Shown in pieces: positions 53,408 through 62,985 of a DNA stretch of 64,000 nucleotides (positions within the stretch are counted from its first letter, which is position 1; each line of letters begins with the position of its first letter). Origin of the DNA: JACVRX01 sp963831385 (lineage in GTDB: Bacteria > Actinomycetota > Actinomycetes > Jiangellales > Jiangellaceae); NCBI GenBank assembly GCA_963831385.1, contig CAWHPW010000018.1, forward strand, positions 37,288 through 101,287, in the 5' to 3' direction. Position numbers and translations under genes: made by a program. The notes below the pieces were generated by a model. That model searched no databases. It saw only the letters and a program-made list of their open reading frames with translations, and was not told where the DNA came from.

Positions 53408-54156
53408 GTGTGTCCTACTGCGGCTGTGTGCTGCAAGTCAACGGTGTCGAAACGTGTTGTTCGGACCCGCCCAGGTCTGATCGGGATCTTCGGGTTCGCC
53501 GCCGTGGCGGCGGTGGTCCTGAACAAGGCGATGAGTCTCATCGTGGTCCTGACGGCGATTCCGGCGCGCCTGTTCGCCGTCCCCCTCGCCGAGCTGATCC
53601 CGCACTGGACGATCGTTGTGAACTTGCTGGCCGGCAGCCTGGTGTGCCTGGTTGGGTGCCTCCTGGGCGACCCGGATGCGCTCGGCAACCCCTGTACAGG
53701 GGTTCTCGCCGTGCTGCTTCTCTTGATCGCCGCGGCGCTCGCCGTGAATCACCTCGGACCCACGTCGGCGGTGGACCTCGATCCGGCTGCGACAGCGATC
53801 GTCGAGCTCGTCGCGCGTGCCGGGATCGGTGTCGTCGCCGCGCTGATGGGCGTGGCCGGCGGCGAGCTGCTCATCCCCACGATCGTGCTGCTCTACGGCC
53901 TGGACATCAAGATCGCCGGGAGCCTGTCCCTCGCGGTTTCCCTGCCGACCATGCTGGTCGCCTTCGCCCGCTACAGCCGCGACAGCAGCTTCGTCGTGCT
54001 CCGCGATCACGCCCGATTCGCGGTCACCATGGCATATGGTTCCATTACCGGCACGGTCATCGGCGGTGTCCTGCTCGGGGTCGTCCCGGCTACGTGCTCA
54101 TCCCCGCCCTGGTGGGTGTCTTGCTGCTATCGGCGGTCAAGGTGTGGCGACACCAG
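53408..54156 (+). pseudogene. TauE/SafE-type anion exporter, 5'-truncated and frameshifted
   Basis: The sequence begins inside the first membrane segment (LIGIFGFAAVAAVVLNKAMSL), without the usual N-terminal GLGGAEFRLP part. It continues LTAIPARLFAVPLAELIPHWTIVVNLLAGSL; the expected GAWLGASWATRMRSATLYR is found only in another frame (53640-53705), after which the first frame resumes at VLAVLLLLIAAAL. ALMGVAGGELLIPTIVLLYGLDIKIAGS is clean. A shift at ~54090 hides YVLIPALVGVLLLSAVKVWRHQ. The family exports sulfite, sulfoacetate or similar anions. Truncation plus indels make this a probable dead gene. Confidence 0.72.
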
Positions 54157-54190
54157 GGGACGTTATCCGGCTCTGACCGTACGGTACTGC

Positions 54191-54217
54191 GGCCCGCACT
54201 TGCGAGGGGTGCGGGCC
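54191..54217. terminator. Hairpin in the gap after TauE; no gene in 54157-54499
   Basis: GGCCCGCAC (54191-54199) and GTGCGGGCC (54209-54217) form a perfect 9-bp stem with a 9-base loop, ~35 bases after the presumed TauE end. The rest of the gap to 54499 shows no gene I recognise; the desaturase promoter must lie in its last 100 bases. Confidence 0.65.
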
Positions 54218-54499
54218 GGTTCGTGTCAGCAGCCTGTCACGGCCTGGCCAGTTCCCGATCCAGCCAGCTGACTGCCCTACGGATCGTCGTGGATACCTCG
54301 CGGCCCCCGATCTGGCCCCACATAGGCCGGTTGGAGGTGTGGCGCTGGGTTGGTGGGCGTGGGCTTTCCCCTCCGTGGCGTGTCCTGCCGGCTGGTTTTC
54401 CGGTCCGTGGGGGCGGGTACAAGGGTCCGGTTGCGATTCGACAACGGGGATGCATGGCCTGAGGCGGCGGCCCCATGGACGTAGAGGACGGTAGCCGCA

Positions 54500-55615
54500 A
54501 TGGCGATAGACACCCAGGCAGATAACGTCGCAGGACCGGGCCCGGACGCCACTTCCAGGCGTTCGGGCCCATCCAGGCGTGAACGGTACGTCAGCACCTA
54601 CGCCGAGCTGTCCCGTCACATCCAGGAGTCGGGACTGCTCAAGCGACGCTACGCGTACTACTGGTCCAAGATCATCGGAACTGTTGTCGTGTTCGCTGGG
54701 ATCTGGGTTGCGTTCGCCTTTTTGGGTGACTCCTGGTTCCAGCTCGTGCTGGCCGCACTGCTGGCCGTTGTGCTCACCCAGTTCGGTTTCCTGGGCCACG
54801 ACGGGGCACACCGCCAGATCTTCGCGTCCCATCGCTGGAACGAATGGACGGCGCGGGTGTTGTCGGGGCTCTTCACCGGGTTGAGCTACGGCTGGTGGAT
54901 GACCAAGCACAACCGACACCACGCCAACCCGAACAAGGAAGGTGCCGACCCGGACATTGGTCCCGGTGCGTTCGCGTTCACACCCGCCGTCGCAGCGAGC
55001 CGGCGCGGACTGGCAGCACGCTTGAGCCGCGGACAGGGCTACTACTTCTTCCCTCTCCTACTGCTGGAAGGGCTGGCTCTGCACGTGGCGAGCATCCAGA
55101 CGATCCTGCGCAGGGAGCCGCTGAAGCACCGGTGGTGCGAGGCGGCATTCGTCGTCGCGAGAATCGGCGGCTACCTCACCGCGCTGCTCCTGGTGCTACC
55201 CCCGGGAAAGGCCGCTGCCTTCCTCGGCGTCCAGATGGGTCTGTTCGGCCTGCTGCTGGGAGGAGCCTTCGCTCCAAACCACACCGGCATGCCGATCGTT
55301 CCTGCCAACGAGAAGATTGACTTTCTGCGCAGGCAGGTCCTCATGTCGCGCAACGTCCGAGGCGGCTGGCTTACGAACTTCGCTCTCGGCGGGCTCAACT
55401 ATCAGATCGAACATCACTTGTTCCCCAGCATGCCGCGACCCAACTTGCGGCGGGCGCAACCGATCGTGCGCGAATTCTGCGTCAGGAACAAGGTCGGCTA
55501 TACCGAGACCAGCCTGATCGGTGCCTATCGGGTCGTCGTGCGGTACCTGAACCGTGTCGGCCTCGCCGCTCGGGACCCGTTCCGCTGCCCGCTCGCTGCC
55601 GAGTACCGGACGTAG
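54500..55615 (+). CDS. Membrane fatty acid (acyl-CoA/lipid) desaturase
   Basis: 371 residues from ATG 54500. All three His boxes of the front-end class are present: GHDGAHRQIF, TKHNRHHANPN, and the QIEHH box in NYQIEHHLFPSMPRPNL, with GGAFAPNHTGMP between. About four membrane segments (IIGTVVVFAGIWVAFAFLG, LVLAALLAVVLTQFGFLG and others). The enzyme inserts a double bond with O2, di-iron and an electron donor. In actinomycetes such enzymes adapt membrane fluidity, which matches the stress-linked genes around it. No acyl specificity can be read. Confidence 0.92.
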   Translation: MAIDTQADNVAGPGPDATSRRSGPSRRERYVSTYAELSRHIQESGLLKRRYAYYWSKIIGTVVVFAGIWVAFAFLGDSWFQLVLAALLAVVLTQFGFLGHDGAHRQIFASHRWNEWTARVLSGLFTGLSYGWWMTKHNRHHANPNKEGADPDIGPGAFAFTPAVAASRRGLAARLSRGQGYYFFPLLLLEGLALHVASIQTILRREPLKHRWCEAAFVVARIGGYLTALLLVLPPGKAAAFLGVQMGLFGLLLGGAFAPNHTGMPIVPANEKIDFLRRQVLMSRNVRGGWLTNFALGGLNYQIEHHLFPSMPRPNLRRAQPIVREFCVRNKVGYTETSLIGAYRVVVRYLNRVGLAARDPFRCPLAAEYRT

Positions 55616-55899
55616 AGGCCCGCGCCGTAGAACGTCGAGCGACTCAGCCGGAAGGGGGCGCTGCCCTCGTCGCGGACGAACAGCTCCCGGATCGGGTCGG
55701 CATCTTGTACCTGGTCAGCGTGATCGCGTTGTGGACCACGTGCCGGAAGACGATGTCGGACAGCCTGCGCGCAAGACTCTCGCCAGCTCGACCGTTGGCT
55801 CGGAGGCCGTCGTCGGTGTCGGGCGAGACGTCGAGGAATCCGCGATGCTGCTGCCCTTCGACGGCGGTCCGGTCGAGCAGGCACTCTGCGACCAGCACA

Positions 55900-56652
55900 C
55901 CGTTCACCCTGCCCGCCGAGATCCAACGTCGGTTGCTGCCCGCGGCCTACACCTGCGAGGGCGGTGCGTCACTTTGTCGGCGTGGTTGGAGCCGGCGGCG
56001 AACGTCGGTGGCGACACCATCGACTACAGCCTCGGCCGCGACGTGCTGCACCTGTCAATCACGGATGCGATGGGTCACGGCTTGGCTAGCGCCTTGATCG
56101 CCACCTTGTGCGTGGGGGGCCTGCGCAACACCCGCCGCCAGGGCGCGTCGCTGCTCGAACAGGCGGCCGCCGCCAACACCGCCCTATCCGAATACGCCCC
56201 CCAGTGTCGCCGACGACGTGTACGCCACCGGCCTCCTTGGACGATTGGAGCTGCGCAGCGGTGCGCTCACCCTTGTCAACGCTGGGCACGACGCGCCCTA
56301 CCTCGCCCACGCCGGTCAATTCGCGCCTATTCGGCTGCCTACCTGTATGCCACTGGGACTGTTCGTTGACCAGGAGTACTCCATCGGCAACTTGATGCTC
56401 GAGCCTGGTGACCGAGTCGTATTCGTCACTGATGGCATGCTCGAACGGAACGCTGCCGCACTCGACCTGATCGCCGAGATCCGCCAGGCAAGGTCGCTGC
56501 CCCCGCGGGAGACCACACGTCAGCTGGCGGACAACGTGCTCGACGTAACCGGACCGACCCTCGCCGACGATGCCACCTTTATGATCCTGGATTGGCACGG
56601 TCACCACGGCCGGGACCGGGACACCGTCGCCGGCGCCGACGCCTGGTCGTGA
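55900..56652 (+). pseudogene. PP2C/SpoIIE-type serine phosphatase, frameshifted
   Basis: Recognisable from AEIQRRLLPAAYTCEGG, the entry of the SpoIIE-like phosphatase domain; then in another frame LEPAANVGGDTIDYSLGRDVLHLSITDAMGHGLASALIATLCVGGLR, which contains both metal Asp positions (GGDTIDY, DAMGHG). After a second shift at ~56205 it ends VYATGLLGRLELRSGALTLVNAGHDAPYL and DDATFMILDW at 56652. A sensor-like region may lie in 55620-55900, but its frames are unreliable. Two or more indels. In this pathway the phosphatase dephosphorylates STAS proteins such as the one at 52893-53342. Confidence 0.72.
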
Positions 56653-56816
56653 CCGGTCGTCGACGCGTCACGTCTAGGGCGGACGTCCACACTGGCGAGG
56701 CGATTTCGGCCGAGGAACGCGAAGGGACCTTCGCAGCGATGGTCGAGTTCGCGTTGGCGACATCGGCGCAGGTGTAGCACGTCGTCCTTCCGGGACGGCT
56801 CGGACGAAAAATGTGC

Positions 56817-56830
56817 AAGAAGCGCTTCTT
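56817..56830. promoter_or_regulatory. LacI-type operator before the sugar ABC operon
   Basis: AAGAAGCGCTTCTT is a perfect 14-bp palindrome with the AAGCGCTT core and central CG typical of LacI/GalR-family operators. It lies 54 bases before the ATG of the binding protein. The regulator is not in the window. A preceding frame at 56592-56777 ends with 40 residues that could be a regulator fragment, but no domain is recognised in it. Confidence 0.65.
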
Positions 56831-56883
56831 CCGGGTACTGACGGGTCCGTCAGCTCTTGCCTCAGCCGGTCTCGGGAGTTCTC

Positions 56884-58248
56884 ATGTCTTTGTCTATGCG
56901 ACGCGCCGCCGCCGGCAGTGCAGCGGCCATTCTCTGTCTCACCGCCTGCGGCGGCGTCGGCGGCGGTGACGAGGACGGTGAGGCGGCCGGCGACGGCGAA
57001 CCGACCGGTGGCACCCTGGAAACGATGGGCTTGACTCTCGGCGACGAGGTCGCTCAGGTGCGCCACGACATGGCGGCAGAGGCGATCGCCCCGTTCGAGG
57101 TGCAGGTGATCGAGGGCGGCTTCGATCAGCAGCAGTTCCTGTCCGCGATCAACTCGGACAACCCCCCGGACATGGTGACTATGGATCGGCAACTTGTCGG
57201 CACCTTCGCAGCGCGAGGCGCACTCATGCCGCTCACCGACTGCGTCGAGAACGCCGAGGTCGACGTGGAGCAGTTCCGCGAACCCGCGGTTGCGGAGGTG
57301 ACGCTCGACGAGATCCTCTACGGGTTGCCGGAGTTCTACAACAACCGGATCATGCTGATCAACAATGCTGTGCTCGAGGAAGCCGGACTGACCCCCGACG
57401 ACGTCGACACCAGCGACTGGGCGGAGTTGAGCGACGTCGCCACGGCGACGGCGGTCGTGGACGGTGCCACCGTCACCCGCATCGGGTTCGACCCGAAGAT
57501 CCCTGAGTTCCTACCGCTGTGGGCCAAAGCGAACGGTGTCGACATCCTCAGCGAGGACGGAACCAAGGCCAACCTCGACGACCCGGCAGTCGTCGAGGCG
57601 CTGGAGTACACCGTCAGCCTGATCGAGGCGCAGGGCGGCTGGGGGGCGTTCAAGTCCTTCCGCGACTCGTGGGACTTCTTCGGTGCCGAGAACCAGTTCG
57701 CATCCAACCAGCTCGGCGCGTTCCCGATGGAGGACTGGTACCTCAACGTGCTGAACGAGAACTCTCCTGAGGTCGCCCTGACCGCGAAGCCGTTCATGGG
57801 CGTCGACGGGCAGCCGGTCGACTTCGTCACCGGTGGCGCCTGGGTGATTCCCACCGGCAGCAACTTCCCCGAGCAGGCCTGCGAGTACATCAAGACCATG
57901 ACCAGCTCCGACGCCTGGATCGCCGCCGCGGAAGCGCGGGCCGAGGCACGCGAGGCCGAGGACCTGTTCTTCACCGGCGTCTACACCGGCAACAGCGTCG
58001 CGGACGAAACGATCTTCGGTGAACTGGTGCAGCTCGACGAGGGCACCTACGGCCCGGCCGTTCAGGCGGTGCTGGATGCGCAAGAGGCGGCGTTCTCCTT
58101 GCCGAGCTCCCGAGCCAGCGCCGAGTTCCAGACCGCCTGGCAAGACGCCGTCAACCGGGTGCTGGCCGGTGAACAGGAACCCGCCGAAGCACTGGCTCAA
58201 GCGCAGACGGAGGCACAAGAAGCGCTCGACGCGGCCGCGGAGGGCTGA
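56884..58248 (+). CDS. Sugar ABC transporter substrate-binding lipoprotein
   Basis: 454 residues from ATG 56884, GGGAG 5 bases upstream. Lipoprotein signal MSLSMRRAAAGSAAAILCL then lipobox LTAC. The mature chain is an extracellular solute-binding protein of family 1 (MalE-like): FDQQQFLSAINSDNPPDMVTMDR, LMPLTDCV, GLPEFYNNRIMLINNAVLEEAGL, GAFPMEDWYLNVL and VTGGAWVIPTGS. The family binds mono- or oligosaccharides; the sugar is unknown. First gene of an operon with two permeases; the ATPase is supplied from elsewhere (a shared MsmK-type protein is usual). Confidence 0.92.
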   Translation: MSLSMRRAAAGSAAAILCLTACGGVGGGDEDGEAAGDGEPTGGTLETMGLTLGDEVAQVRHDMAAEAIAPFEVQVIEGGFDQQQFLSAINSDNPPDMVTMDRQLVGTFAARGALMPLTDCVENAEVDVEQFREPAVAEVTLDEILYGLPEFYNNRIMLINNAVLEEAGLTPDDVDTSDWAELSDVATATAVVDGATVTRIGFDPKIPEFLPLWAKANGVDILSEDGTKANLDDPAVVEALEYTVSLIEAQGGWGAFKSFRDSWDFFGAENQFASNQLGAFPMEDWYLNVLNENSPEVALTAKPFMGVDGQPVDFVTGGAWVIPTGSNFPEQACEYIKTMTSSDAWIAAAEARAEAREAEDLFFTGVYTGNSVADETIFGELVQLDEGTYGPAVQAVLDAQEAAFSLPSSRASAEFQTAWQDAVNRVLAGEQEPAEALAQAQTEAQEALDAAAEG

Positions 58249-59204
58249 TGGCCACCGCCAGCGCGCCGGCGAGCCGGTTGCGGCCGGCTCGCCGGCGATC
58301 GTCCGGCGCTCAGCGGCGGGAAACGCTGGCTGCTCTCGCATTCCTCTCGCCGTGGATCGTCGGGTTTGTCGTCTTCACTGCAGGCCCCATCGTCTACAGC
58401 CTGTATCTGGCCTTCACCGACTACGACATCATCAACGCACCCGAATGGATCGGCACCGCGAACTTCCAGGAGATGATCGAGGACCCCCGGGCCCGACGGG
58501 CGCTGGCCAACACGTTCATCTTCGCGTTCATGAAGGTGCCGCTGACGATGATCACGGCGCTCGCGCTGGCGATGCTGCTGCTCCGCGTGGGGCGTGCGGT
58601 CGGTTTCTTCCGAACCGCTTTCTACCTGCCAGTCATGACGCCTGCCGTGGCCGTCGGGATTCTGTTCCTGCTGCTGTTCAACGGCGATTTTGGCATTGTC
58701 AACCGGGCGCTCGCCCTGATCGGGATCGACGGCCCGAACTGGACCACCGACGGTCCGTGGATCAAGCCAGGACTGGCGCTGATGTCACTGTGGGCGCTCG
58801 GCGGCACGATCATCATCTACCTGGCGGCGTTGAACAACGTGCCACAGGACATGTACGAGGCGGCCGCAATCGACGGTGCGTCGCCGTGGAAGCAGTTCCG
58901 GCACGTCACCCTGCCGATGATCAGCGGTGCGCTGTTCTTCACGTTCATCATCCAGACGATCTCGGCGTTCCAGTCCTTCGACGAGGCCTACACTGCGTTC
59001 TTCGGCAATCAGCAGACAGCGGCGTTCAGTAGCGACGCAGCCTTGTTCTACGTCATCTACCTTTTCCAGCAGGCCTTCCAGTTCTTCCACATGGGATATG
59101 CGTCTGCCCTGGCCTGGCTGCTGTTCGTCATCATCATGATCATCACGGCCATCCAGGTGCGGCTCAGCAACCGGTTCGTCTACTACGAGGGCGACACCCG
59201 ATGA
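58248..59204 (+). CDS. Sugar ABC transporter permease (MalF type)
   Basis: 318 residues, start overlapping the binding-protein stop by one base (TGATG). Six membrane segments (FLSPWIVGFVVFTAGPIVYSL, TFIFAFMKVPLTMITAL and others) and the cytoplasmic coupling loop YEAAAIDGASPWKQFRHVTLPMI, the EAA motif. Overlaps the second permease by 4 bases. Inner-membrane half of a carbohydrate importer. Confidence 0.93.
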   Translation: MATASAPASRLRPARRRSSGAQRRETLAALAFLSPWIVGFVVFTAGPIVYSLYLAFTDYDIINAPEWIGTANFQEMIEDPRARRALANTFIFAFMKVPLTMITALALAMLLLRVGRAVGFFRTAFYLPVMTPAVAVGILFLLLFNGDFGIVNRALALIGIDGPNWTTDGPWIKPGLALMSLWALGGTIIIYLAALNNVPQDMYEAAAIDGASPWKQFRHVTLPMISGALFFTFIIQTISAFQSFDEAYTAFFGNQQTAAFSSDAALFYVIYLFQQAFQFFHMGYASALAWLLFVIIMIITAIQVRLSNRFVYYEGDTR

Positions 59205-60112
59205 GCCGGACCGAGCGCGCCGTGACGCTTCCTCCCCCGCCGAAGCAACCCGAGCGGGCCACGCCCGCGACGACGCTGACGCCACGCCGACCGATCACCA
59301 AGGTGCTGCGGATCATCGCGCTGATCGTGGCGACGGTGATCTTCCTGTACCCGTTCGTCTGGCTCGTCATCGCATCCTTGAAGCCCCGCTCCGACGTCTT
59401 CGACAACCGCCTCTGGCCGGAGGAGTGGGCGTTCGAGAACTACCTGACGGTGTGGAGCGAGGCACCGATCCTGCAGTGGCTGCTCAACAGCACAACCGTG
59501 ACATTGGCGGCCGCGATCGGAGTCACCATCGCCAGCGCCCTGGTTGCCTTTGGGTTCGCGTACTTCCGGTTCCCCTTCCGCAACCTGCTCTTCGGCCTGG
59601 TGCTGGCGACGATGATGCTGCCGGGCGCGATCACGATGATCCCGGTGTATCTGATCTGGGATCAGGTCGGGCTGGCGAGCACGCAGATCCCGCTGTGGGC
59701 GCCGAACTTGTTCGGCAGCGCCTTCTACATCTTCTTGCTTCGTCAGTTCTTCCTCGGGCTGCCGCGCGAGCTGTTCGAGGCGGCGCGAATCGACGGCGCC
59801 AGTTACTTCGGGCTGTTCCGGCATATCGCCGTCCCCCTCGCGAGACCCGCGTTGATCGTCACGTTCGTCTTCGAGGTACAGGCCAGCTGGTCCGAGCTGA
59901 TGCGGCCGTTGATCTATCTGCGTGACCCCGCCTTGTTCACCCTGCCCCGAGGCCTCAAAGCCGTGCTCGACCAGTTCGGCCAGGGCGGCGAGATGGAATG
60001 GGAGGTCGTCCTCGCCGCCAGCGTCATCACCACCATCCCGATGATCATCGTGTTCTTCCTCGGCCAGCGGTACTTCGTCCAGGGCATCGCCACCCAAGGC
60101 CGCAAGGGCTGA
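59201..60112 (+). CDS. Sugar ABC transporter permease (MalG type)
   Basis: 303 residues from ATG 59201. About 25 polar residues precede a first membrane segment (IIALIVATVIFLYPFVWLVIAS); LWPEEWAFENYLTVW and NSTTVTLAAAIGVTIASALVAFGFAYFRFPFR are typical of MalG-type permeases, and the coupling loop is FEAARIDGASYFGLFRHIAVPLARPAL. Third and last gene of the operon; the ATPase subunit is absent from the window. Confidence 0.93.
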   Translation: MSRTERAVTLPPPPKQPERATPATTLTPRRPITKVLRIIALIVATVIFLYPFVWLVIASLKPRSDVFDNRLWPEEWAFENYLTVWSEAPILQWLLNSTTVTLAAAIGVTIASALVAFGFAYFRFPFRNLLFGLVLATMMLPGAITMIPVYLIWDQVGLASTQIPLWAPNLFGSAFYIFLLRQFFLGLPRELFEAARIDGASYFGLFRHIAVPLARPALIVTFVFEVQASWSELMRPLIYLRDPALFTLPRGLKAVLDQFGQGGEMEWEVVLAASVITTIPMIIVFFLGQRYFVQGIATQGRKG

Positions 60113-60719
60113 CCAGCGAGGGCCGCCTAAGGTGGGGCTGGGCTCCGCTTCGGGACATTCAACCTGCTGCACGCAACGCACACCGTCTGTTGGCGGACCG
60201 TGACGGCGCCACAGTCGCCGATCATCTCCCGGGCTCTGAAAAAAGGATCATGCAATGGGGCGGATTCCGATCTCGTCGGAAGCCCTGGCGGCAACTGTTC
60301 GACGACATCGGGGAGCTGTCGGCCGAGCAGGCTGTGCTCGCGGCCGATAAGGGCGCGCCGTGCGTCGGCGCCGGTGTGGCCGATGAGGGCCGTTCGACTT
60401 GCCTGTGGTTGCCCGGCCCCGTTGTGGCATCTTCGACATTGCGGTAACCCGCCGGACCAGCTGGATGAGATCCGTGCGCGGCTCTGCACACAGTGCGCGC
60501 TGCTGACCGCTGCGTAGGTGGAGCGATGAGCGACGACGCACAGCATCTCGATGCGTCGGCGCTGTCGGGCTTCGATGACTGCGACGCGAGGTGTCTGCGT
60601 CGTTGGCGACGTCGGGCGTGACCGGGCCGGGCGCCGATCACCACCGCGTCGACCCGGCCGCCGCCCGAACGGTGCGCATCGCCAAAGTGGGCACCGCCAC
60701 CTGCCGTGGGGGGCCGCTG
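60113..60719. other. 607-bp stretch without a confident gene
   Basis: Several short overlapping frames occur but none shows a domain. One plus-strand frame ends near 60517 with a Cys-rich tail (HCGNPPDQLDEIRARLCTQC), which faintly recalls small Fe-S or zinc proteins, and another begins at 60527 (MSDDAQHLDASALSG) and soon stops. These look like fragments of decayed genes. No RNA gene or repeat was recognised. Confidence 0.4.
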
Positions 60720-62020
60720 TCAGGGATTTGGCAGGGTCACCGCTGATTCGGTGGGTTCGATTGCCGTGGATCCGGCGGCCACGCCGAGTCCTTGGCGGTC
60801 GCCGTTGAGAGCCATCTTGGCATCCCTCGGGTCCTTCATCGAGCGGTAGTCGACGATGACAGCATGTCTATCTGGTGTTCGAGGGCCGGTCGGCGATCCG
60901 GCGGTGCGACCGTTAGGAGGTCTTCGAGCGCGGCCTGCAGTCGGCGTGACACTTGGGGCGAGCCAGCGCCTGCGAGCCGGATCTGGTGGAATGCGAGGTG
61001 CACGTATGCGTCCCAGTCCATCGACGGCACGACCAGTCGTAGTTCGCCGGCGTCGTCGCGATGCATCCCGTCGGGGAAACCCGGCCGGCGAGCTGGCGCA
61101 GGCAGTCGTGCAACCGGTCGACTGCTTGGACGGCGGTGGTCGGGTCGAGAACGGCGAGTCCGCGAGCGAACGCTCGGCGATGTCCACGAGCATGCGCAGC
61201 CCGTAGGCGACGTCCTGATCGAGGGTGCGCTCAAGGCCGAGCGCGACGCCAGGCAGCACCGCTTCCTCGTCGGGCTCAGTTGGCTGGCCGTGCACCCTGA
61301 ACAGCGGTGCACCCGCAGGAACGAACTCGCCGATCGGCGCCACTAGCTGCAGCATGCACCCAGCGTCATGCGCGACCCCGACGAGATCGTCACACGCGAT
61401 CTTGGTGACTACACCGGACGTGTCTACGACGATGACGCGGTCCGGCTCCCGATCGGGCGGCGGCTCACGCTCGGGATACATCTTCTCGAGCAGCTTGCGG
61501 GTGTCCCTGCCGACGAACTCGATGAGCGCCGAGACCCGCAGCGACTTCCCGATGTGGTGCACGTAGAGGACGAGCACCATGATGCTGACGACGACGAGAA
61601 TGAACGCCACGACCACCGTCACGCCGGGCACGGTGGCGTCATCGCCAAAGCGCACTTCACGCAGCGCCAGGATGGCTGTGCGAATGTGGCGACGAAGATG
61701 CCGATGGCGAACTGGCTCGGCTTGTCCTTAAGGATCGTCTGCACGATGCGCGGTGAGAACTGGCCCATCGCCAGTTGCACCACCACCATCGTGATCGTCA
61801 GCACGAGCGTGGCCAGGCTCACCATCGCGAGAGCGACCGTCGACAGGATCGCCGTCGCCGCGTCCGGACCACCGGTGAGCGATTCCGGGACCAGCCGATA
61901 ATCGAAGCTGCGGTCGATCGCGATCGTCAGGTAAGAGAGAGTGACGCCGGCCAGCACACACATAACCGGCACGAACCACAGGCTCGTCCGGATGTGCCGC
62001 ACGATGCGGAACAGGATCAC
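60720..62020 (-). pseudogene. DUF2254 membrane protein, multiply frameshifted
   Basis: Starts at ATG 62020: MILFRIVRHIRTSLWFVPVM, the DUF2254 opening, then MVSLATLVLTITMVVVQLAMGQFSPRIVQTIL and IGIFVATF. A shift at ~61640 leads to VRFGDDATVPGVTVVVAFILVVVSIMVLVLYVHHIGKSLR in pieces, then EPDRVIVVDTSGVV and the cytoplasmic domain with a shift at ~61140; MDWDAYVHLAFHQIRLAG is in another frame, and the normal end SMKDPRDAKMALNGDRQGLG returns after ~60850. At least three indels. The intact family member is ~430 residues with four membrane helices; function unknown. Confidence 0.75.
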
Positions 62021-62319
62021 GGATCGCTTGTTCCCTGAACCAGGCGTATGGACACATTCGAGGGGTTAGTCGACGGTCCGGTGTAGCCCGATCCGACGTG
62101 CCGTGGCGAGCCGGTCTCGGAGCTGTCGGGGCCGCGCAGCCGGTGTCACAGAACGGCATCTACACGCCGCACGCGACCGGTGCCCACCGCTTGAGAAGCC
62201 CGACGGCGCCGTCGCTCCTGGAGAGGTGAAGCGGATCACAAAAAGCTCCGGCCGACCGGCGCATGTGCGGTCCCGTGCTGGGTATGGACTGGACTTGCCC
62301 ACGTGAGCAGGAGGCCACG

Positions 62320-62985
62320 ATGACGATATCCACTGGGCCCGGCGGCCCCGATGTGCCGGACCGTAATGAAGGCGCTCGCGCCTCGGGCGGGAGCAGCGGC
62401 GCGGTGCAGCAGGCGGCCGGCACCGCCTCCGAGGAAGCTGGCCGGGTCGCCGGGGTGGCGAAGGGTCAGGCACAGCAGGTGGCCGCGGAGATTGGCACGC
62501 AGGCCCGTGATCTGGTCGGCGAGTTGAAGACTCAGGTCCACGATCAGTCGGCCATCCAACGGGACCGGCTGGCGGACAACTTGCGCCAGTTCGGCGACGA
62601 CCTGGACGGGATGAGGCAGTCGAGCAGCAGTTCGGGGTTGGCGACAAACCTCACCGGAATGCTGGCGAGCAAGGCGCGTGAGGTCTCGACCTTCCTCAGC
62701 GACCACGAGCCGGGTGACCTGATCGAGGAGGTCCGCCAGTTCGCCAGGCAGCGGCCCGGGACATTCTTGCTAGGCGCCGCGGTGGCCGGCGTGATCGCCG
62801 GGCGGTTGACCCGAGGCGCGGCAGCGAGCAGTGACTCGACATCTCCGGCCGGCTCGAGTGGTCGGCATCGGTTGGACCCTGACAACTCGACGTTGTCTAC
62901 CTTGGAGATCTCCTCCCCGCAGGACCCGGCAGGAAGGCTGCGTTCGGACGAGCCGCTACTGGTTTCCGAGCAGGGATTGCCATGA
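62320..62985 (+). CDS. Hypothetical helical envelope protein, stress-cluster type
   Basis: 221 residues from ATG 62320, AGGAGG 5 bases upstream. Residues ~30-115 are an amphipathic Ala/Gln-rich helix (EEAGRVAGVAKGQAQQVAAEIGTQARD) typical of LEA-like or membrane-surface proteins; one hydrophobic segment (GTFLLGAAVAGVIAGRL) at ~147-163 is followed by a disordered tail. It overlaps the next gene by 4 bases. Commonly found with holin-X and DUF3618 genes in actinomycetes. The 299 bases before it hold no recognisable gene. Confidence 0.85.
   Translation: MTISTGPGGPDVPDRNEGARASGGSSGAVQQAAGTASEEAGRVAGVAKGQAQQVAAEIGTQARDLVGELKTQVHDQSAIQRDRLADNLRQFGDDLDGMRQSSSSSGLATNLTGMLASKAREVSTFLSDHEPGDLIEEVRQFARQRPGTFLLGAAVAGVIAGRLTRGAAASSDSTSPAGSSGRHRLDPDNSTLSTLEISSPQDPAGRLRSDEPLLVSEQGLP

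Noticed and set aside
55525..55926. Minus-strand frame after the desaturase
   Set aside because: Parts look protein-like, but there is no start signal or domain, and it covers the desaturase end and the entry to the phosphatase on the plus strand.
60836..61312. Independent minus-strand gene in the DUF2254 region
   Set aside because: Only its last ~75 residues make sense, and they continue the DUF2254 protein after a frameshift.
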